DNA of 64,000 nucleotides, from the NCBI GenBank assembly GCA_023664185.1, contig JAMPGA010000004.1, positions 1 to 64,000 on the forward strand. The letters run 5' to 3'. Shown in pieces: positions 42,652-51,957 of the stretch. Numbering within the stretch: position 1 is the stretch's first letter; each line of letters begins with the position of its first letter. Source of the stretch: Muribaculaceae bacterium (GTDB taxonomy: Bacteria; Bacteroidota; Bacteroidia; Bacteroidales; Muribaculaceae). A program made the translations under genes and the position numbers. The notes beneath the pieces were generated by a model. That model saw only the letters and a list, made by a program, of their open reading frames with translations. It had not been told where the DNA came from and did no database searches.

Positions 42652-43865
42652 TGGAAAATATCACGTATTTCACTCTTCCCACAGGCCTGAGGGTGGTGAG
42701 TATTCACCGTCCCGGGTCGGTGGTGGGTCATTGCGGAGTGGTGGTTAATGCCGGCAGCCGCGATGAGACGGACTGCACTGAGGGAGTGGCTCACTTTGTG
42801 GAGCACACTATCTTCAAGGGCACCCACCGTCGTCGTGGTTGGCATATACTCAACCGCATGGAGACCGTTGGCGGCGAGTTGAACGCCTATACCACCAAAG
42901 AGGAGACTGTGGTCTATTCCACTTATCCGGCAGGAAATACAGCCAGGGCGGTTGAGCTGATAGCCGACCTGGTGGAAAATTCAATCTTCCCGGCTTCCGA
43001 GCTTGAAAAGGAGAGGGCTGTAGTGGAGGATGAGATAGATACCTATCTTGATATTCCACAGGATGGAATTTTTGACGACTACGACGAGTTGGCCTTCAGC
43101 GGCTCGTCGCTGGCTCATCCCATCCTGGGCACACGCCAGAGCCTTCAAGGTCTTAGTTCGGAAGTGTGTCGCAGCTGGATAGAGGATTGCTATACCCCCT
43201 CGCGCATGGTGCTCTTCCACTCCGGCGCCGAGACCCCGGCTCAGATACGCCGTCTGGCCGAGCGGTGTTTCTCAACACTTGTCAGAGCCGGTAAGCCTCT
43301 CGATCGCACTCTACCGCCACGGGTGGAGCCGTTTGTCAAAACCATCGACCGCTCCACTCATCAGTCTCACACAGTGATGGGAGCTCGTGTTGGTGGCATT
43401 TCCTCGGCTGACAGATGGGCTTTGGCTCTCCTCACCAACATACTTGGGGGTCCGGGCATGAACTCGCTGCTAAACGTGGCTCTGCGCGAGCGTCGCGGTC
43501 TGGTCTATTCGATAGATGCATCCACATCTCTGCTCACTGACTGCGGCCTCTTCACCATCTATTTCGGATGCGACCCCTCTGACACACAGCGGTGTGTGGG
43601 GCTTGTGGATCGGACCATAGGTCAGCTGGCCGAAACTCCTATGACACAACGCAAGCTCGAGGCAGTCAAGCGTCAGTATCTGGGTCAGATGATGGTGTCG
43701 TCGGTAAATACCGAGCAGGAAATACTCTCAGTGTCGCGGGCCACACTCCACCGCGGGCGCGCCCTTACGCCGGCCGAAATCCGCCAGTCCATTCTGGATG
43801 TGAATGCCGAGCAATTATCTGAAACAGCGGCGGCTTTATCTCTCTCTCGCCTCACCATTATTTGA
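42648..43865 (+). CDS. M16 family zinc metallopeptidase
   Basis: 405 residues, cytoplasmic or periplasmic without a signal peptide. The inverted zinc motif HFVEH (His49, Glu52, His53) is intact, with the downstream acidic ligand in ENSIFPASELEKERAVVEDEI. The second half has the inactive-like M16C fold with GGPGMNSLLNVALRERRGLVYSIDAS, the substrate-gripping R/Y motif. These proteases digest short peptides or process precursors. Length is that of the bacterial YmxG/PqqL-like class. It overlaps the ABC-F gene by 4 bp. Confidence 0.92.
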   Translation: MMENITYFTLPTGLRVVSIHRPGSVVGHCGVVVNAGSRDETDCTEGVAHFVEHTIFKGTHRRRGWHILNRMETVGGELNAYTTKEETVVYSTYPAGNTARAVELIADLVENSIFPASELEKERAVVEDEIDTYLDIPQDGIFDDYDELAFSGSSLAHPILGTRQSLQGLSSEVCRSWIEDCYTPSRMVLFHSGAETPAQIRRLAERCFSTLVRAGKPLDRTLPPRVEPFVKTIDRSTHQSHTVMGARVGGISSADRWALALLTNILGGPGMNSLLNVALRERRGLVYSIDASTSLLTDCGLFTIYFGCDPSDTQRCVGLVDRTIGQLAETPMTQRKLEAVKRQYLGQMMVSSVNTEQEILSVSRATLHRGRALTPAEIRQSILDVNAEQLSETAAALSLSRLTII

Positions 43866-43936
43866 TAAAAAAGGTTAACGGCCTGCATGGAGCAGGAAAT
43901 TTTTGCTAACTTGCGTATTGATTTTTTGTGTAACCT

Positions 43937-44515
43937 ATGAAAATCTATCTACGCTTGTTGCTTATAGCTGTGTCCTGTGTGGCCATGGCCTCATGCTCCA
44001 CTTACAGAGAAACCCACTCGGATAAATACTCCATATGCGGGCCTCAGGAGGTGGATACGGAGGCGATGTATAGGTTTGTCAAGTCGCGCAACCCAAAGTT
44101 TGACCGTCGCATAGCCAAAGCCTTCAGCGAAGTGGGGCGGCGATATGGAATAAGGGGCGATGTGGCTCTCTGCCAGGCCATACTGGAGACCGGCTGGTTT
44201 AAGTTTGACAACGGTACAGCCGTGAAGCCCAGCCAGCACAACTATTGCGGCATGGGGGTGAAAAAGCGTGGTGAGCGGGGTGCCTCGTTTGCCAGTATAG
44301 AGGAGGGTGTCACAGCCATGATGCAGCATCTCTATGCCTATTCTTCCACTCAGCCTCTGCCGCGGGGCGAAAAGCTGATGGATCCACGCTTCAAACTGGT
44401 GAAACGGGGCTCGGCTCCGACGTGGCATTCTCTGTCGGGCCGGTGGGCCGCGAATCCAAGCTATGGCAGCGGCATACTGGACTTATATTCGAAAATGAAA
44501 AAATTCAAGCAATGA
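43937..44515 (+). CDS. Lipoprotein glucosaminidase (FlgJ/LytG-type domain)
   Basis: 192 residues. A lipobox at AMASC (Cys20) predicts an outer-membrane lipoprotein. The catalytic domain (about 60-190) has VALCQAILETGWFKFDNG with the catalytic Glu, and the family stretch QHNYCGMGV. It is a mannosyl-glycoprotein endo-beta-N-acetylglucosaminidase-like domain that cleaves peptidoglycan. The C terminus (RWAANPSYGSGILDLYSKM) is typical. It ends inside an ATGA overlap with the helicase gene, so the two are co-translated. Confidence 0.88.
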   Translation: MKIYLRLLLIAVSCVAMASCSTYRETHSDKYSICGPQEVDTEAMYRFVKSRNPKFDRRIAKAFSEVGRRYGIRGDVALCQAILETGWFKFDNGTAVKPSQHNYCGMGVKKRGERGASFASIEEGVTAMMQHLYAYSSTQPLPRGEKLMDPRFKLVKRGSAPTWHSLSGRWAANPSYGSGILDLYSKMKKFKQ

Positions 44516-45831
44516 AGCAGCAAATCATCATAGACAATATACTCTCACGCCACGGTGTGAGCCAGCTCAACCCGATGCAGAAACGCATGTCGGAAATACG
44601 TACCTCCGGACTGTACACACTGCTTGCCCCCACCGGCTCGGGCAAGACACTGGCATTCTCCATCCCTCTGCTCAAGTCGCTCAAGCTCCCCGACGGGCGT
44701 ACTCAAGCAGTGGTGATAGCCCCCTCGCGCGAGCTTGTGATACAGATTTATGATGTGATCCGCCCCATAGCCACGGGCTACAAGACGGTGGCATTTTACG
44801 GCGGTCATTCCATGCAGGAGGAGACTTCGTCGCTCGCGGTGGTGCCTGATATTATCATAGCCACCCCCGGGCGCCTGCTCGATCATCTGCGCCGCTCCAC
44901 TCTCGACCTCTCGGGAGTGCATACGCTGGTGCTCGACGAATATGACAAGGCCCTGGAGCTGGGTTTTGCCGACGAGATGAAGCGTGTGTGCAAGCGCCTC
45001 ACCGGGCTGGGACTGGTTATACTCACCTCGGCCACCCCGCTCATGGAGCTTCCCGACTATCTGCCTACAATGCCCAGTCAGGTGATAGACTATACAGAGC
45101 GTCAGAGCTCTCCGCGCCAGCGCATGCAGGTGGTGAGAGTTGAATCGCAGTCGCGCGACAAGCTTCAGACCCTCATAGATCTGCTCCGGTCCATACCCAA
45201 TGGCCGTATCATGGTATTTGCCAACCATCGCGAAAGCGCTGAGCGTATACACGATGCACTGGTAAAGGCCGGGCTGCCCGCCGGGCTGTATCACGGTGGC
45301 CTCGATCAGAACGACCGCGAAAACGCCATCACGCTTCTGGCCAACGGCACCACTCCCATACTTGTGTCGACTGACTTGGGTTCGCGCGGACTGGATATCC
45401 CCGAACTCTCGGCTGTGATACACTATCATATGCCCGTGTCCGAGCAGGCATGGACACACCGAAACGGTCGCACGGCACGCCAGACAGCCGATGGCACTGT
45501 ATATGTGATAGCCTCAGAGGCCGACGATATTCCCGAATACATCACCACCGACCGCGATTATATCCCTTCAGGAAAATCGGATACACCCATCCACAGCGAT
45601 GTGGCCACACTATATTTTAATGTGGGCAAGAAGGAAAAGATTTCGAGAGGCGATATAGTGGGCTTCCTGATAGCCAAAGGTGAGCTCGATGCAAAGGAGA
45701 TAGGCACCATCACGCTGCGCGACCACTCGGCGCTTGTGGCAGTGCCCCGCAATAAGGCCCGCACGTTGGTGTCGCGCCTGGCGCCTCACCGCATCAAGAA
45801 TACCCGCGCCCGCATTTCGCTTATGGAATAA
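44512..45831 (+). CDS. DEAD-box-like RNA helicase
   Basis: 439 residues from the ATG at 44512, whose ATGA overlaps the glucosaminidase stop. Helicase motifs in order: Q-motif GVSQLNPMQ, I APTGSGKT, Ia PSRELV, Ib TPGRLLDHL, II LDEYD (not DEAD), III TSATP, IV MVFANHRES, V STDLGSRGLDI and VI HRNGRTAR. A C-terminal ~75-residue extension binds RNA, resembling DbpA (EIGTITLRDHSALVAVPRNKA). This Bacteroidetes subtype probably acts in ribosome assembly or RNA turnover. The DEYD version of motif II is unusual. Confidence 0.9.
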   Translation: MKQQIIIDNILSRHGVSQLNPMQKRMSEIRTSGLYTLLAPTGSGKTLAFSIPLLKSLKLPDGRTQAVVIAPSRELVIQIYDVIRPIATGYKTVAFYGGHSMQEETSSLAVVPDIIIATPGRLLDHLRRSTLDLSGVHTLVLDEYDKALELGFADEMKRVCKRLTGLGLVILTSATPLMELPDYLPTMPSQVIDYTERQSSPRQRMQVVRVESQSRDKLQTLIDLLRSIPNGRIMVFANHRESAERIHDALVKAGLPAGLYHGGLDQNDRENAITLLANGTTPILVSTDLGSRGLDIPELSAVIHYHMPVSEQAWTHRNGRTARQTADGTVYVIASEADDIPEYITTDRDYIPSGKSDTPIHSDVATLYFNVGKKEKISRGDIVGFLIAKGELDAKEIGTITLRDHSALVAVPRNKARTLVSRLAPHRIKNTRARISLME

Positions 45832-45865
45832 TGCGTGAACAGTAGCAAATTCGGAATATTTTGTG

Positions 45866-45873
45866 TAATTTTG
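45866..45873 (+). promoter_or_regulatory. -7 box of the pyrBI unit
   Basis: TAATTTTG lies 26 bp before the pyrB ATG, followed by a short leader. I see no pyrimidine attenuator hairpin in it. Confidence 0.65.
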
Positions 45874-45899
45874 CAGAACAATCACCACATTTCACTGCA

Positions 45900-46814
45900 A
45901 TGAACACAAAAAGTCTTGTATCGATAAGCGACCTGAGTCGCGAGGAGATACTGAGCCTGCTTGAGACAGCCCGTCTCTTTGAGGCCAATCCCAACCGGCG
46001 GCTGCTTGAAGGGAAGGTTGTGGCCACGCTCTTCTTTGAACCCTCCACGCGCACACGCCTGAGTTTCGAAACCGCCGTCAATCGTCTTGGGGGTCGGGTG
46101 ATAGGCTTCTCCGATGCCTCAAACACATCGACATCGAAGGGTGAAACCCTCAAGGACACCATCAAGATGGTAAGCAATTATGCCGACCTCATAGTGATGC
46201 GTCATTTTCTGGAAGGCGCGGCTCTGTATGCCACGGAGGTTACCGACATTCCCATAATCAATGCCGGCGACGGTGCCCACCAGCACCCATCGCAGACTAT
46301 GCTCGACCTTTATTCGATCTACAAGACTCAGGGACGCCTGGAGAATCTCACCATCACGCTTGTGGGCGATCTGAAATACGGACGTACCGTCCACTCGCTG
46401 CTCATGGCCATGCGCTGGTTCAACCCCACATTCCGCTTTGTGGCCTGCAAGGAGCTGGATATGCCGGAAGAATATAAGAAGTTCTGTCGTGAAAACGGCA
46501 TACGCTATACCGAGCATACCGACTTCTCGCCCGAGGTGATAAACACCAGCGACATCATCTATATGACCCGTGTGCAGCGCGAGCGCTTTGCCGACATCAT
46601 GGAGTATGAGCGTGTGAAGGATCTCTACAATCTCAACAACGCCATGCTTGCCGATGCCCCCGAGCATCTGCGCATACTCCACCCGCTGCCACGCGTAAAT
46701 GAAATATCGCAGGATGTCGACGACAATCCCCGCGCCTATTATTTCGAACAGGCACGCAACGGTCTTTATGCCCGTCAGGCCTTGATCTGCCGTTCGCTCG
46801 GCATCGATGTTTAA
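45900..46814 (+). CDS. pyrB: Aspartate carbamoyltransferase, catalytic subunit
   Basis: 304 residues from the ATG at 45900. It joins carbamoyl phosphate and aspartate in UMP synthesis. The carbamoyl-phosphate site [15 protein letters not shown] is intact, then [17 protein letters not shown] (the Ser/Lys from the neighbouring subunit), [19 protein letters not shown], and the aspartate loop with TRVQRERF and [10 protein letters not shown]. The regulatory chain pyrI follows after 23 bp, so the assembly is the allosteric dodecamer type. A -7 box precedes it. Confidence 0.96.
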   Translation: MNTKSLVSISDLSREEILSLLETARLFEANPNRRLLEGKVVATLFFEPSTRTRLSFETAVNRLGGRVIGFSDASNTSTSKGETLKDTIKMVSNYADLIVMRHFLEGAALYATEVTDIPIINAGDGAHQHPSQTMLDLYSIYKTQGRLENLTITLVGDLKYGRTVHSLLMAMRWFNPTFRFVACKELDMPEEYKKFCRENGIRYTEHTDFSPEVINTSDIIYMTRVQRERFADIMEYERVKDLYNLNNAMLADAPEHLRILHPLPRVNEISQDVDDNPRAYYFEQARNGLYARQALICRSLGIDV

Positions 46815-46837
46815 CCACTCAAATAACTACAGCAACG

Positions 46838-47299
46838 ATGAACGAATCAAAAGCCTCTCTTGCAGTGGCAGCTCTGCGCAATGGCACCGTGATAGACCAT
46901 ATCCCCTCGTCAGTGCTTTTCAAGGCCGTGAGGATTCTGGGTATTGAAAATATAGGCAGTGCTGTGACTATAGGCAATAACCTTGACTCAAAGAAACTTG
47001 GTAACAAGGGTATTATAAAGGTGGCCGATGTGTTTTTCCCCGAGACAGTGCTCAACCGTATTGCTCTTATAGCTCCATCGGCCGTCGTAAACATCATACG
47101 CGACTATGAGGTGGTGGAGAAGTTTCCTGTGACACTGCCCGACACTATCGTGGGGCTGGTGAAATGTGGCAACCCCAAATGTATCACCAACAATGAGCCC
47201 ATGCGTACACGCTTCCATGTCACTGACCGCGAGGATGTCACCATAGCGTGTCACTACTGTTCGCACACAGTGAAGAGCACGGACGCACAGATAATATGA
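46838..47299 (+). CDS. pyrI: Aspartate carbamoyltransferase, regulatory subunit
   Basis: 153 residues. It binds CTP/ATP and transmits allosteric control to PyrB. The nucleotide-binding half includes RNGTVIDHIPSSVLFKAVRILGI, and the four zinc cysteines are in CGNPKCITNN and CHYCSHTV near the C terminus. Length is normal. The start is ATG at 46838. Its stop overlaps the start of the flavin-reductase gene by 4 bp (ATGA). Confidence 0.96.
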   Translation: MNESKASLAVAALRNGTVIDHIPSSVLFKAVRILGIENIGSAVTIGNNLDSKKLGNKGIIKVADVFFPETVLNRIALIAPSAVVNIIRDYEVVEKFPVTLPDTIVGLVKCGNPKCITNNEPMRTRFHVTDREDVTIACHYCSHTVKSTDAQII

Positions 47300-47862
47300 G
47301 CAAAGTATCCTGGAAACCCGGTACACAGATCTACCCCCTTCCGGCCGTGCTGGTGACGTGTGGCGACCGCAATGTCTCTAACATGCTCACAGTGGCTTGG
47401 ACAGGAACAATATGCACCAATCCGCCGATGTGCTACATTTCGGTACGTCCTGAGCGCCACAGCTACGAAATGATAAAACGCCACATGGAGTTTACCATCA
47501 ACCTCACCACAGCCTCCATGGCCCGCGCGACAGACTGGGCCGGAGTGCGTTCGGGAGTCGAGTATGACAAATGGCAGGAGACGGGGTTGACACCGGTGGC
47601 CGGACAGGCAGTGGCGTGTCCACACATAGCCGAGTCGCCCCTGAGTATAGAGTGCAGAGTTAAGGAGGTGATGCGTCTGGGAAGCCATGATATGTTTATA
47701 GCTGATGTGGTCAATGTGCTGGCCGACGAGGAGCTCATCGACCCCGCGACAGGCGCTTTCGACCTGGCTTCGGCAGGGCTAATCAACTACTCTCATGGCC
47801 ATTATTTCGAACAGGGCGCCGAGATAGGGCGCTTCGGATGGTCGGTAAAGAAGAAAAATTAA
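47296..47862 (+). CDS. Flavin reductase family protein
   Basis: 188 residues from the ATG at 47296, which overlaps pyrI. It has the FMN-binding split-barrel fold: PLPAVLVTCGDRNVSNMLTVAWTGTICTNPPMCYISVRPERHSY is the conserved N-terminal flavin region, and ECRVKEVMRLGSHDMFIADVVNV the second part. It reduces flavin or is a flavin-dependent oxidoreductase of unknown substrate. Homologues in anaerobes often act in oxygen or pyrimidine-related redox. The link to pyrI is positional only. Confidence 0.88.
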   Translation: MSKVSWKPGTQIYPLPAVLVTCGDRNVSNMLTVAWTGTICTNPPMCYISVRPERHSYEMIKRHMEFTINLTTASMARATDWAGVRSGVEYDKWQETGLTPVAGQAVACPHIAESPLSIECRVKEVMRLGSHDMFIADVVNVLADEELIDPATGAFDLASAGLINYSHGHYFEQGAEIGRFGWSVKKKN

Positions 47863-47874
47863 TATTAATATACA

Positions 47875-49155
47875 ATGGAAAAAGACACCACAGTATTTGA
47901 CATCATCGAGCGTGAGCATCAGCGCCAGAAGAAAGGCATCGAGCTCATAGCCTCAGAGAACTTTGTGAGCGACGAAGTAATGCGCGCCATGGGTTCATGT
48001 CTCACTAACAAGTATGCCGAGGGTTATCCCGGTCATCGCTATTATGGCGGTTGCGAGGTGGTTGACGAGATGGAGGCCCTGGCCATTGAGCGCCTCAAGA
48101 AGCTCTTCGGCGCCGAGTGGGCCAATGTGCAGCCCCACTCAGGTGCACAGGCCAATATGGCCGTGTTCATGGCATGCCTCAAACCCGGCGACAAGTTTCT
48201 GGGTCTCAATCTGAGCCACGGCGGTCACCTGTCGCACGGAAGCCCCGTCAACTTCTCGGGTCTCATGTTTCATGCGCTCGAATATAATGTGGACAAGGAT
48301 ACCGGCCTGATTGACTACGACCAAATGGAAGAGGTGGCACGCCGCGAGCGCCCGCGACTCATCATCGGAGGTGCCAGTGCCTACAGCCGTGAGTGGGATT
48401 ATGCCCGCATGCGCCGTCTGGCCGATGAGATCGGTGCGATACTGCTGATCGATATGGCACACCCCGCCGGACTTATTGCCGCAGGCCTTCTGGACAACCC
48501 CGTGAAATATGCCCACATCGTCACCACTACCACCCACAAAACACTGCGCGGACCTCGTGGCGGCGTGATCATGATGGGTAAGGACTTTGAGAATCCCTGG
48601 GGCAAGAAGACACCCAAGGGTGTGACCCGCATGATGTCGTCGCTGCTCGATTCTGCAGTGTTCCCCGGAGTTCAGGGCGGCCCGCTGGAGCATGTCATCG
48701 CCGCCAAGGCCGTAGCTTTCGGCGAGGCTCTGAAGCCCGAGTTCAAGGAATATCAGATACAGGTGCAGAAGAATGCCAAGGCTCTGGCCGACGCTCTGAT
48801 TGCCAAGGGATACAAGATTGTATCGGGTGGCACCGACAACCACTGCATCCTGGTGGACCTCCGCACCAAGTTCCCCGAGCTGACCGGCAAGGTGGCCGAA
48901 AAGGCTCTTGTAGAGGCCGACATCACCGCCAACAAGAACATGGTGCCCTTCGACACCCGTTCACCCTTCCAAACCTCAGGCATCCGCCTGGGCACTCCTG
49001 CCATCACCACACGCGGCGCCAAGGAGCCGCTCATGGCCGAGATTGCCGAGATGATTGACACTGTGCTCAGCAGCCCCGAAGATCCAGCTGTGATTGCCGC
49101 CGTGCGCGAGCGCGTCAACAAGACTATGGAGTCATACCCGATGTTTGCTTATTGA
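47875..49155 (+). CDS. glyA: Serine hydroxymethyltransferase
   Basis: 426 residues. It interconverts serine and glycine with transfer of a one-carbon unit to tetrahydrofolate. The PLP lysine is Lys222 in [15 protein letters not shown]. Other landmarks are [48 protein letters not shown] and the C-terminal [27 protein letters not shown]. The folate connection fits folE and folB in this window. It ends 23 bp before a strong terminator. Confidence 0.97.
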   Translation: MEKDTTVFDIIEREHQRQKKGIELIASENFVSDEVMRAMGSCLTNKYAEGYPGHRYYGGCEVVDEMEALAIERLKKLFGAEWANVQPHSGAQANMAVFMACLKPGDKFLGLNLSHGGHLSHGSPVNFSGLMFHALEYNVDKDTGLIDYDQMEEVARRERPRLIIGGASAYSREWDYARMRRLADEIGAILLIDMAHPAGLIAAGLLDNPVKYAHIVTTTTHKTLRGPRGGVIMMGKDFENPWGKKTPKGVTRMMSSLLDSAVFPGVQGGPLEHVIAAKAVAFGEALKPEFKEYQIQVQKNAKALADALIAKGYKIVSGGTDNHCILVDLRTKFPELTGKVAEKALVEADITANKNMVPFDTRSPFQTSGIRLGTPAITTRGAKEPLMAEIAEMIDTVLSSPEDPAVIAAVRERVNKTMESYPMFAY

Positions 49156-49177
49156 TATACAAAATAGTCGTTACATT

Positions 49178-49213
49178 AAACCGGCGCTCTCTGAATGCAG
49201 GGAGCGCCGGTTT
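49178..49213. terminator. Terminator between glyA and DUF4293
   Basis: The stem AAACCGGCGCTC (49178-49189) with GAGCGCCGGTTT (49202-49213) is perfect over 12 bp. An inner TCTG/CAGG extension (one G-U pair) closes a short loop. Symmetric A and T ends let it work in both directions. Confidence 0.8.
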
Positions 49214-49233
49214 GTGTGAGTGGGGACAGGCTC

Positions 49234-49662
49234 TTAGCGCAGACGGTCGTAAGAGCGCAGCAGCTTCATATCCTTGTTAATGCCTGAGATGGCCAGGAGT
49301 TCGAGCACTATGGTGAGAGGCAGAAGTATGTCCCACACCGAGAAATGTGCGTCGAGGCTTTCGGCTTCAGCCTGTTTGTAGAGCGCGAAGCACACCACGG
49401 CGGCAGTGGCCAGTGTGAGCATGAGGCAAATTATCAGCACAGTGCGCTGCAGGGGCAGGTTGCGATAGAGGAAGAGGTCGGTGAGCAGGAGTATCACAAT
49501 GGCGCCTGTGGGGATGAGCACGCCATATTCGCTCATGGTGTAAAGTGCCACCGAGGTGCCCTCCTCAAGATGTACCACCTCGCCATAGGGCACTATCAGG
49601 AATATAGCCATAGCTATGATAGACAGAAAGATGTAGACTGATTGAATGCGTTGGATCTGCAT
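49234..49662 (-). CDS. DUF4293 family membrane protein
   Basis: 142 residues with four hydrophobic helices (about 10-26, 48-64, 72-92 and 109-124). The N terminus MQIQRIQSVYIFLSIIAMAIFLIVPYGEV is characteristic of DUF4293, a Bacteroidetes-restricted family of unknown function. Its role and topology beyond the cytoplasmic membrane are not known. It is divergent to surE. Confidence 0.86.
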   Translation of the reverse strand: MQIQRIQSVYIFLSIIAMAIFLIVPYGEVVHLEEGTSVALYTMSEYGVLIPTGAIVILLLTDLFLYRNLPLQRTVLIICLMLTLATAAVVCFALYKQAEAESLDAHFSVWDILLPLTIVLELLAISGINKDMKLLRSYDRLR

Positions 49663-49703
49663 GTCTGACGAATTATTTTAAGGGTTATACGATGAAATTT
49701 TGT

Positions 49704-49733
49704 CAAAAGTACTAAAATTTTAACAATCGCCAA
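49704..49733 (-). promoter_or_regulatory. Promoter of the DUF4293 gene
   Basis: On the minus strand TTG (49731-49733), 19-nt spacer, TACTTTTG (49704-49711), about 40 bp before the ATG. Confidence 0.68.
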
Positions 49734-49756
49734 CCCGAATAGTTGGCAAATTGTTG

Positions 49757-49764
49757 TAAATTTG
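49757..49764 (+). promoter_or_regulatory. -7 box of the surE operon
   Basis: TAAATTTG, 25 bp before the surE ATG. Confidence 0.6.
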
Positions 49765-49789
49765 TAAAAAGATTTTTTGAGTTTCCGAT

Positions 49790-50563
49790 ATGTCTGATAA
49801 ACGTCCGTTAATATTAGTCACCAACGACGATGGTGTGCAGGCACGCGGGTTGGCCGAACTTGTAGGAATAGCCTCCAAGCTTGGCGACGTCATAGCCGTG
49901 GCCCCAGCGCAGCATCAGTCGGCCAAATCGTCGGCACTGACCGTCGATGGCCCTCTGCAGATAAACGAATGCGACCCCATAGGGGATGCAAAAGTGTATA
50001 GCGTGACAGGCACTCCGGTAGATTGTGTGAAGCTGGCTCTTCATGCCATCCTCGACCGCAAGCTCGATATGCTCCTTTCTGGTATAAATCATGGCTCCAA
50101 CGCAGCCGTCAACAATATTTATTCGGGCACGATGGGCGCTGCGATGGAGGGGTGTATAGTGGGTGTGCCGTCGGTAGGTTTCTCCATTCTCACCCACAAC
50201 AGCGGAGCCGATTTCTCGGGCATACTCGATATGATCGAGACGATAGCCGGCCGTGTGCTCCGCTCCGGACTCCCTGCCGGTATATGCCTCAATGTCAACT
50301 TCCCGAAAGACTGTGTCCCTGCCGGGCTTAAATGCGTTAGGGCAGCCGGCGGATACTGGACCGAGGAGTATGCCGACTATGCCCGCCCATCAGGTAAGCC
50401 CTTCTACTGGCTCACAGGTAAATATCACAACACCGAGCCCGACGACCCCGCCACCGATGAGTATTGGCTTGACAGGGGCTGGGCCACTGTAGTGCCAATC
50501 AGACCCGACCAGACTGCGAGAGATATGATCGGGACAATAGACGAACTCTTACTCTCTAAATGA
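49790..50563 (+). CDS. surE: 5'/3'-nucleotidase SurE
   Basis: 257 residues. It is a metal-dependent phosphatase on nucleoside 5' and 3' monophosphates. The conserved N-terminal ILVTNDDGVQARGL holds the two metal-binding Asp residues. VAPAQHQSAKSSALT, GTPVDCVKLAL, LSGINHGSNAAVNNIYSGTMGAAMEG and the C-terminal LNVNFP complete the family picture. Its stop overlaps the dacB start (ATGATG), so they are co-translated. Confidence 0.95.
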   Translation: MSDKRPLILVTNDDGVQARGLAELVGIASKLGDVIAVAPAQHQSAKSSALTVDGPLQINECDPIGDAKVYSVTGTPVDCVKLALHAILDRKLDMLLSGINHGSNAAVNNIYSGTMGAAMEGCIVGVPSVGFSILTHNSGADFSGILDMIETIAGRVLRSGLPAGICLNVNFPKDCVPAGLKCVRAAGGYWTEEYADYARPSGKPFYWLTGKYHNTEPDDPATDEYWLDRGWATVVPIRPDQTARDMIGTIDELLLSK

Positions 50564-51957
50564 TGCTCAGATTCATCTCTCTCCTTATCTGTTTTCTGGC
50601 TACGTTGCAGGGGACGCTTGGCGCCTTTCCGCTCAATGTGGCCGGGATCGACACCACGCGCACCGCAGTGTGGATCTACGATCTGCGCTGGGGTGTGGAT
50701 GTGGTTAAGGCCAATATAGACACATCACTGGTGCCGGCATCGGTGATGAAGACTGTCACTGCTGCCTCGCTTCTCAATCTGGCCGACGTATCGGAACGTT
50801 TCAACACCCCAGTAGTAGCAGAGGGGCGCATCTCTGCCGACAGCGTGCTGGAAGGTAATGTGGTGGTGCGCACCATGGGCGATCCTACCATAGAGTCGAG
50901 ACACTTCCAGGGGACACGTGGTTTTGCCGACAGCATAGCTGCGGGGCTCAAACGTCTGGGGATAGCCAGGGTGAAAGGTGATGTCGTGGTGGATCAGAGC
51001 AATTTTCAGGATGCCACTACGGCTCACGGTGTTATGGCCGAGGATTTGCTTTGGCCCTACGGGGCGCGACTGTTTGGCGCCAACTGGCGCGACAACTCGT
51101 TTAATCTGCAGCTACCCTCGAAGGTGACAGTGCCCTATGTGCCCGATCTGAGCTTCAAGGTTTTGTCGCGCCGCGGACGCCGTGTCAAGGTGGATCGCAA
51201 GGATGGCACCGAGACTTTTCTCATCAGCGGCAACACACGCCGCGGATTCAGCGACAATTTTGCCATGCCCGACCCATCGAAAGCGATGAAGGCCGAGATA
51301 GTGAAAACGCTTGAGAACGCCGGCATAAAGGTGGATGGCGGTCTCATAGAGGGCGCGGAGGCCGAGGCTATTATCTACTCTCACAACTCCCCGGAGTTTG
51401 GCGATATACTTCGCAGCCTGATGCATCGGTCGGACAATCTTATGGCCGAGGGTATGCTTCGCTCCATAGTGCCCGGAGGGTCGAGAGCCGAGGCCATAGC
51501 CGAGGAAGAGGCGGTGTGGACCCTGGCCGGAGTGAGCCCCCACGGGGTGAGGATTGTGGACGGTAGTGGTCTGTCGCGCGACAACCGGCTCACGGCCCGC
51601 TTCTTGGGAGAGGTGAACAAACATATGCTCAACAATGAGTTTGGACGCGACTATATAGATCTCTTTCCGCGTGCCGGCTTAGAGGGTACCATGAAGTATT
51701 TTCTCTCGGAGACCCCACTGGAAGGGCGTGTGGCCATGAAGACGGGTTCGATGAAAGGGGTGCAGTCGTATAGTGGCTATCTTTTCGACGACGAAGGACG
51801 CCCGTCGCATGTGCTTGTCTTTATAGCCAATGGCTTCACTTGCTCGCGCGCGGCATTAAAAAATTCCATTCAGAGATTGTTATTAGACACTTTTTGTGTA
51901 AGTTTGCAGAATGAAACAGAACAACCGGATAGAATATCTTCTGAAGAAGACATATGA
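50560..51957 (+). CDS. dacB: D-alanyl-D-alanine carboxypeptidase/endopeptidase (S13, PBP4-type)
   Basis: 465 residues. A signal peptide (about 1-21) leads to the periplasm. Penicillin-binding motifs: SxxK is SVMK (Ser61, Lys64), SxN is SDN in MHRSDNLMAEGM, and KTG is in MKTGSMKGVQSYSGY. It trims or opens peptide cross-links in peptidoglycan. The family's usual end is near LLLDTF. Here a further ~20 residues (CVSLQNETEQPDRI...) are read through the promoter and start of the next gene, overlapping it by 47 bp. That tail is probably not important for activity. Confidence 0.92.
   Translation: MMLRFISLLICFLATLQGTLGAFPLNVAGIDTTRTAVWIYDLRWGVDVVKANIDTSLVPASVMKTVTAASLLNLADVSERFNTPVVAEGRISADSVLEGNVVVRTMGDPTIESRHFQGTRGFADSIAAGLKRLGIARVKGDVVVDQSNFQDATTAHGVMAEDLLWPYGARLFGANWRDNSFNLQLPSKVTVPYVPDLSFKVLSRRGRRVKVDRKDGTETFLISGNTRRGFSDNFAMPDPSKAMKAEIVKTLENAGIKVDGGLIEGAEAEAIIYSHNSPEFGDILRSLMHRSDNLMAEGMLRSIVPGGSRAEAIAEEEAVWTLAGVSPHGVRIVDGSGLSRDNRLTARFLGEVNKHMLNNEFGRDYIDLFPRAGLEGTMKYFLSETPLEGRVAMKTGSMKGVQSYSGYLFDDEGRPSHVLVFIANGFTCSRAALKNSIQRLLLDTFCVSLQNETEQPDRISSEEDI
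51877..51906 (+). promoter_or_regulatory. Promoter nested in the 3' end of dacB
   Basis: TTG (51877-51879), 19-nt spacer, TAAGTTTG (51899-51906), 4 bp before the next ATG at 51911. The following gene can thus be transcribed separately with almost no leader. Confidence 0.7.

Noticed and set aside
49224..49237. Second copy of the GGGACAGGCTCTTA tip motif
   Set aside because: It has no inverted partner nearby, and a 14-bp match is expected by chance in 64 kb, so I do not call it an element.
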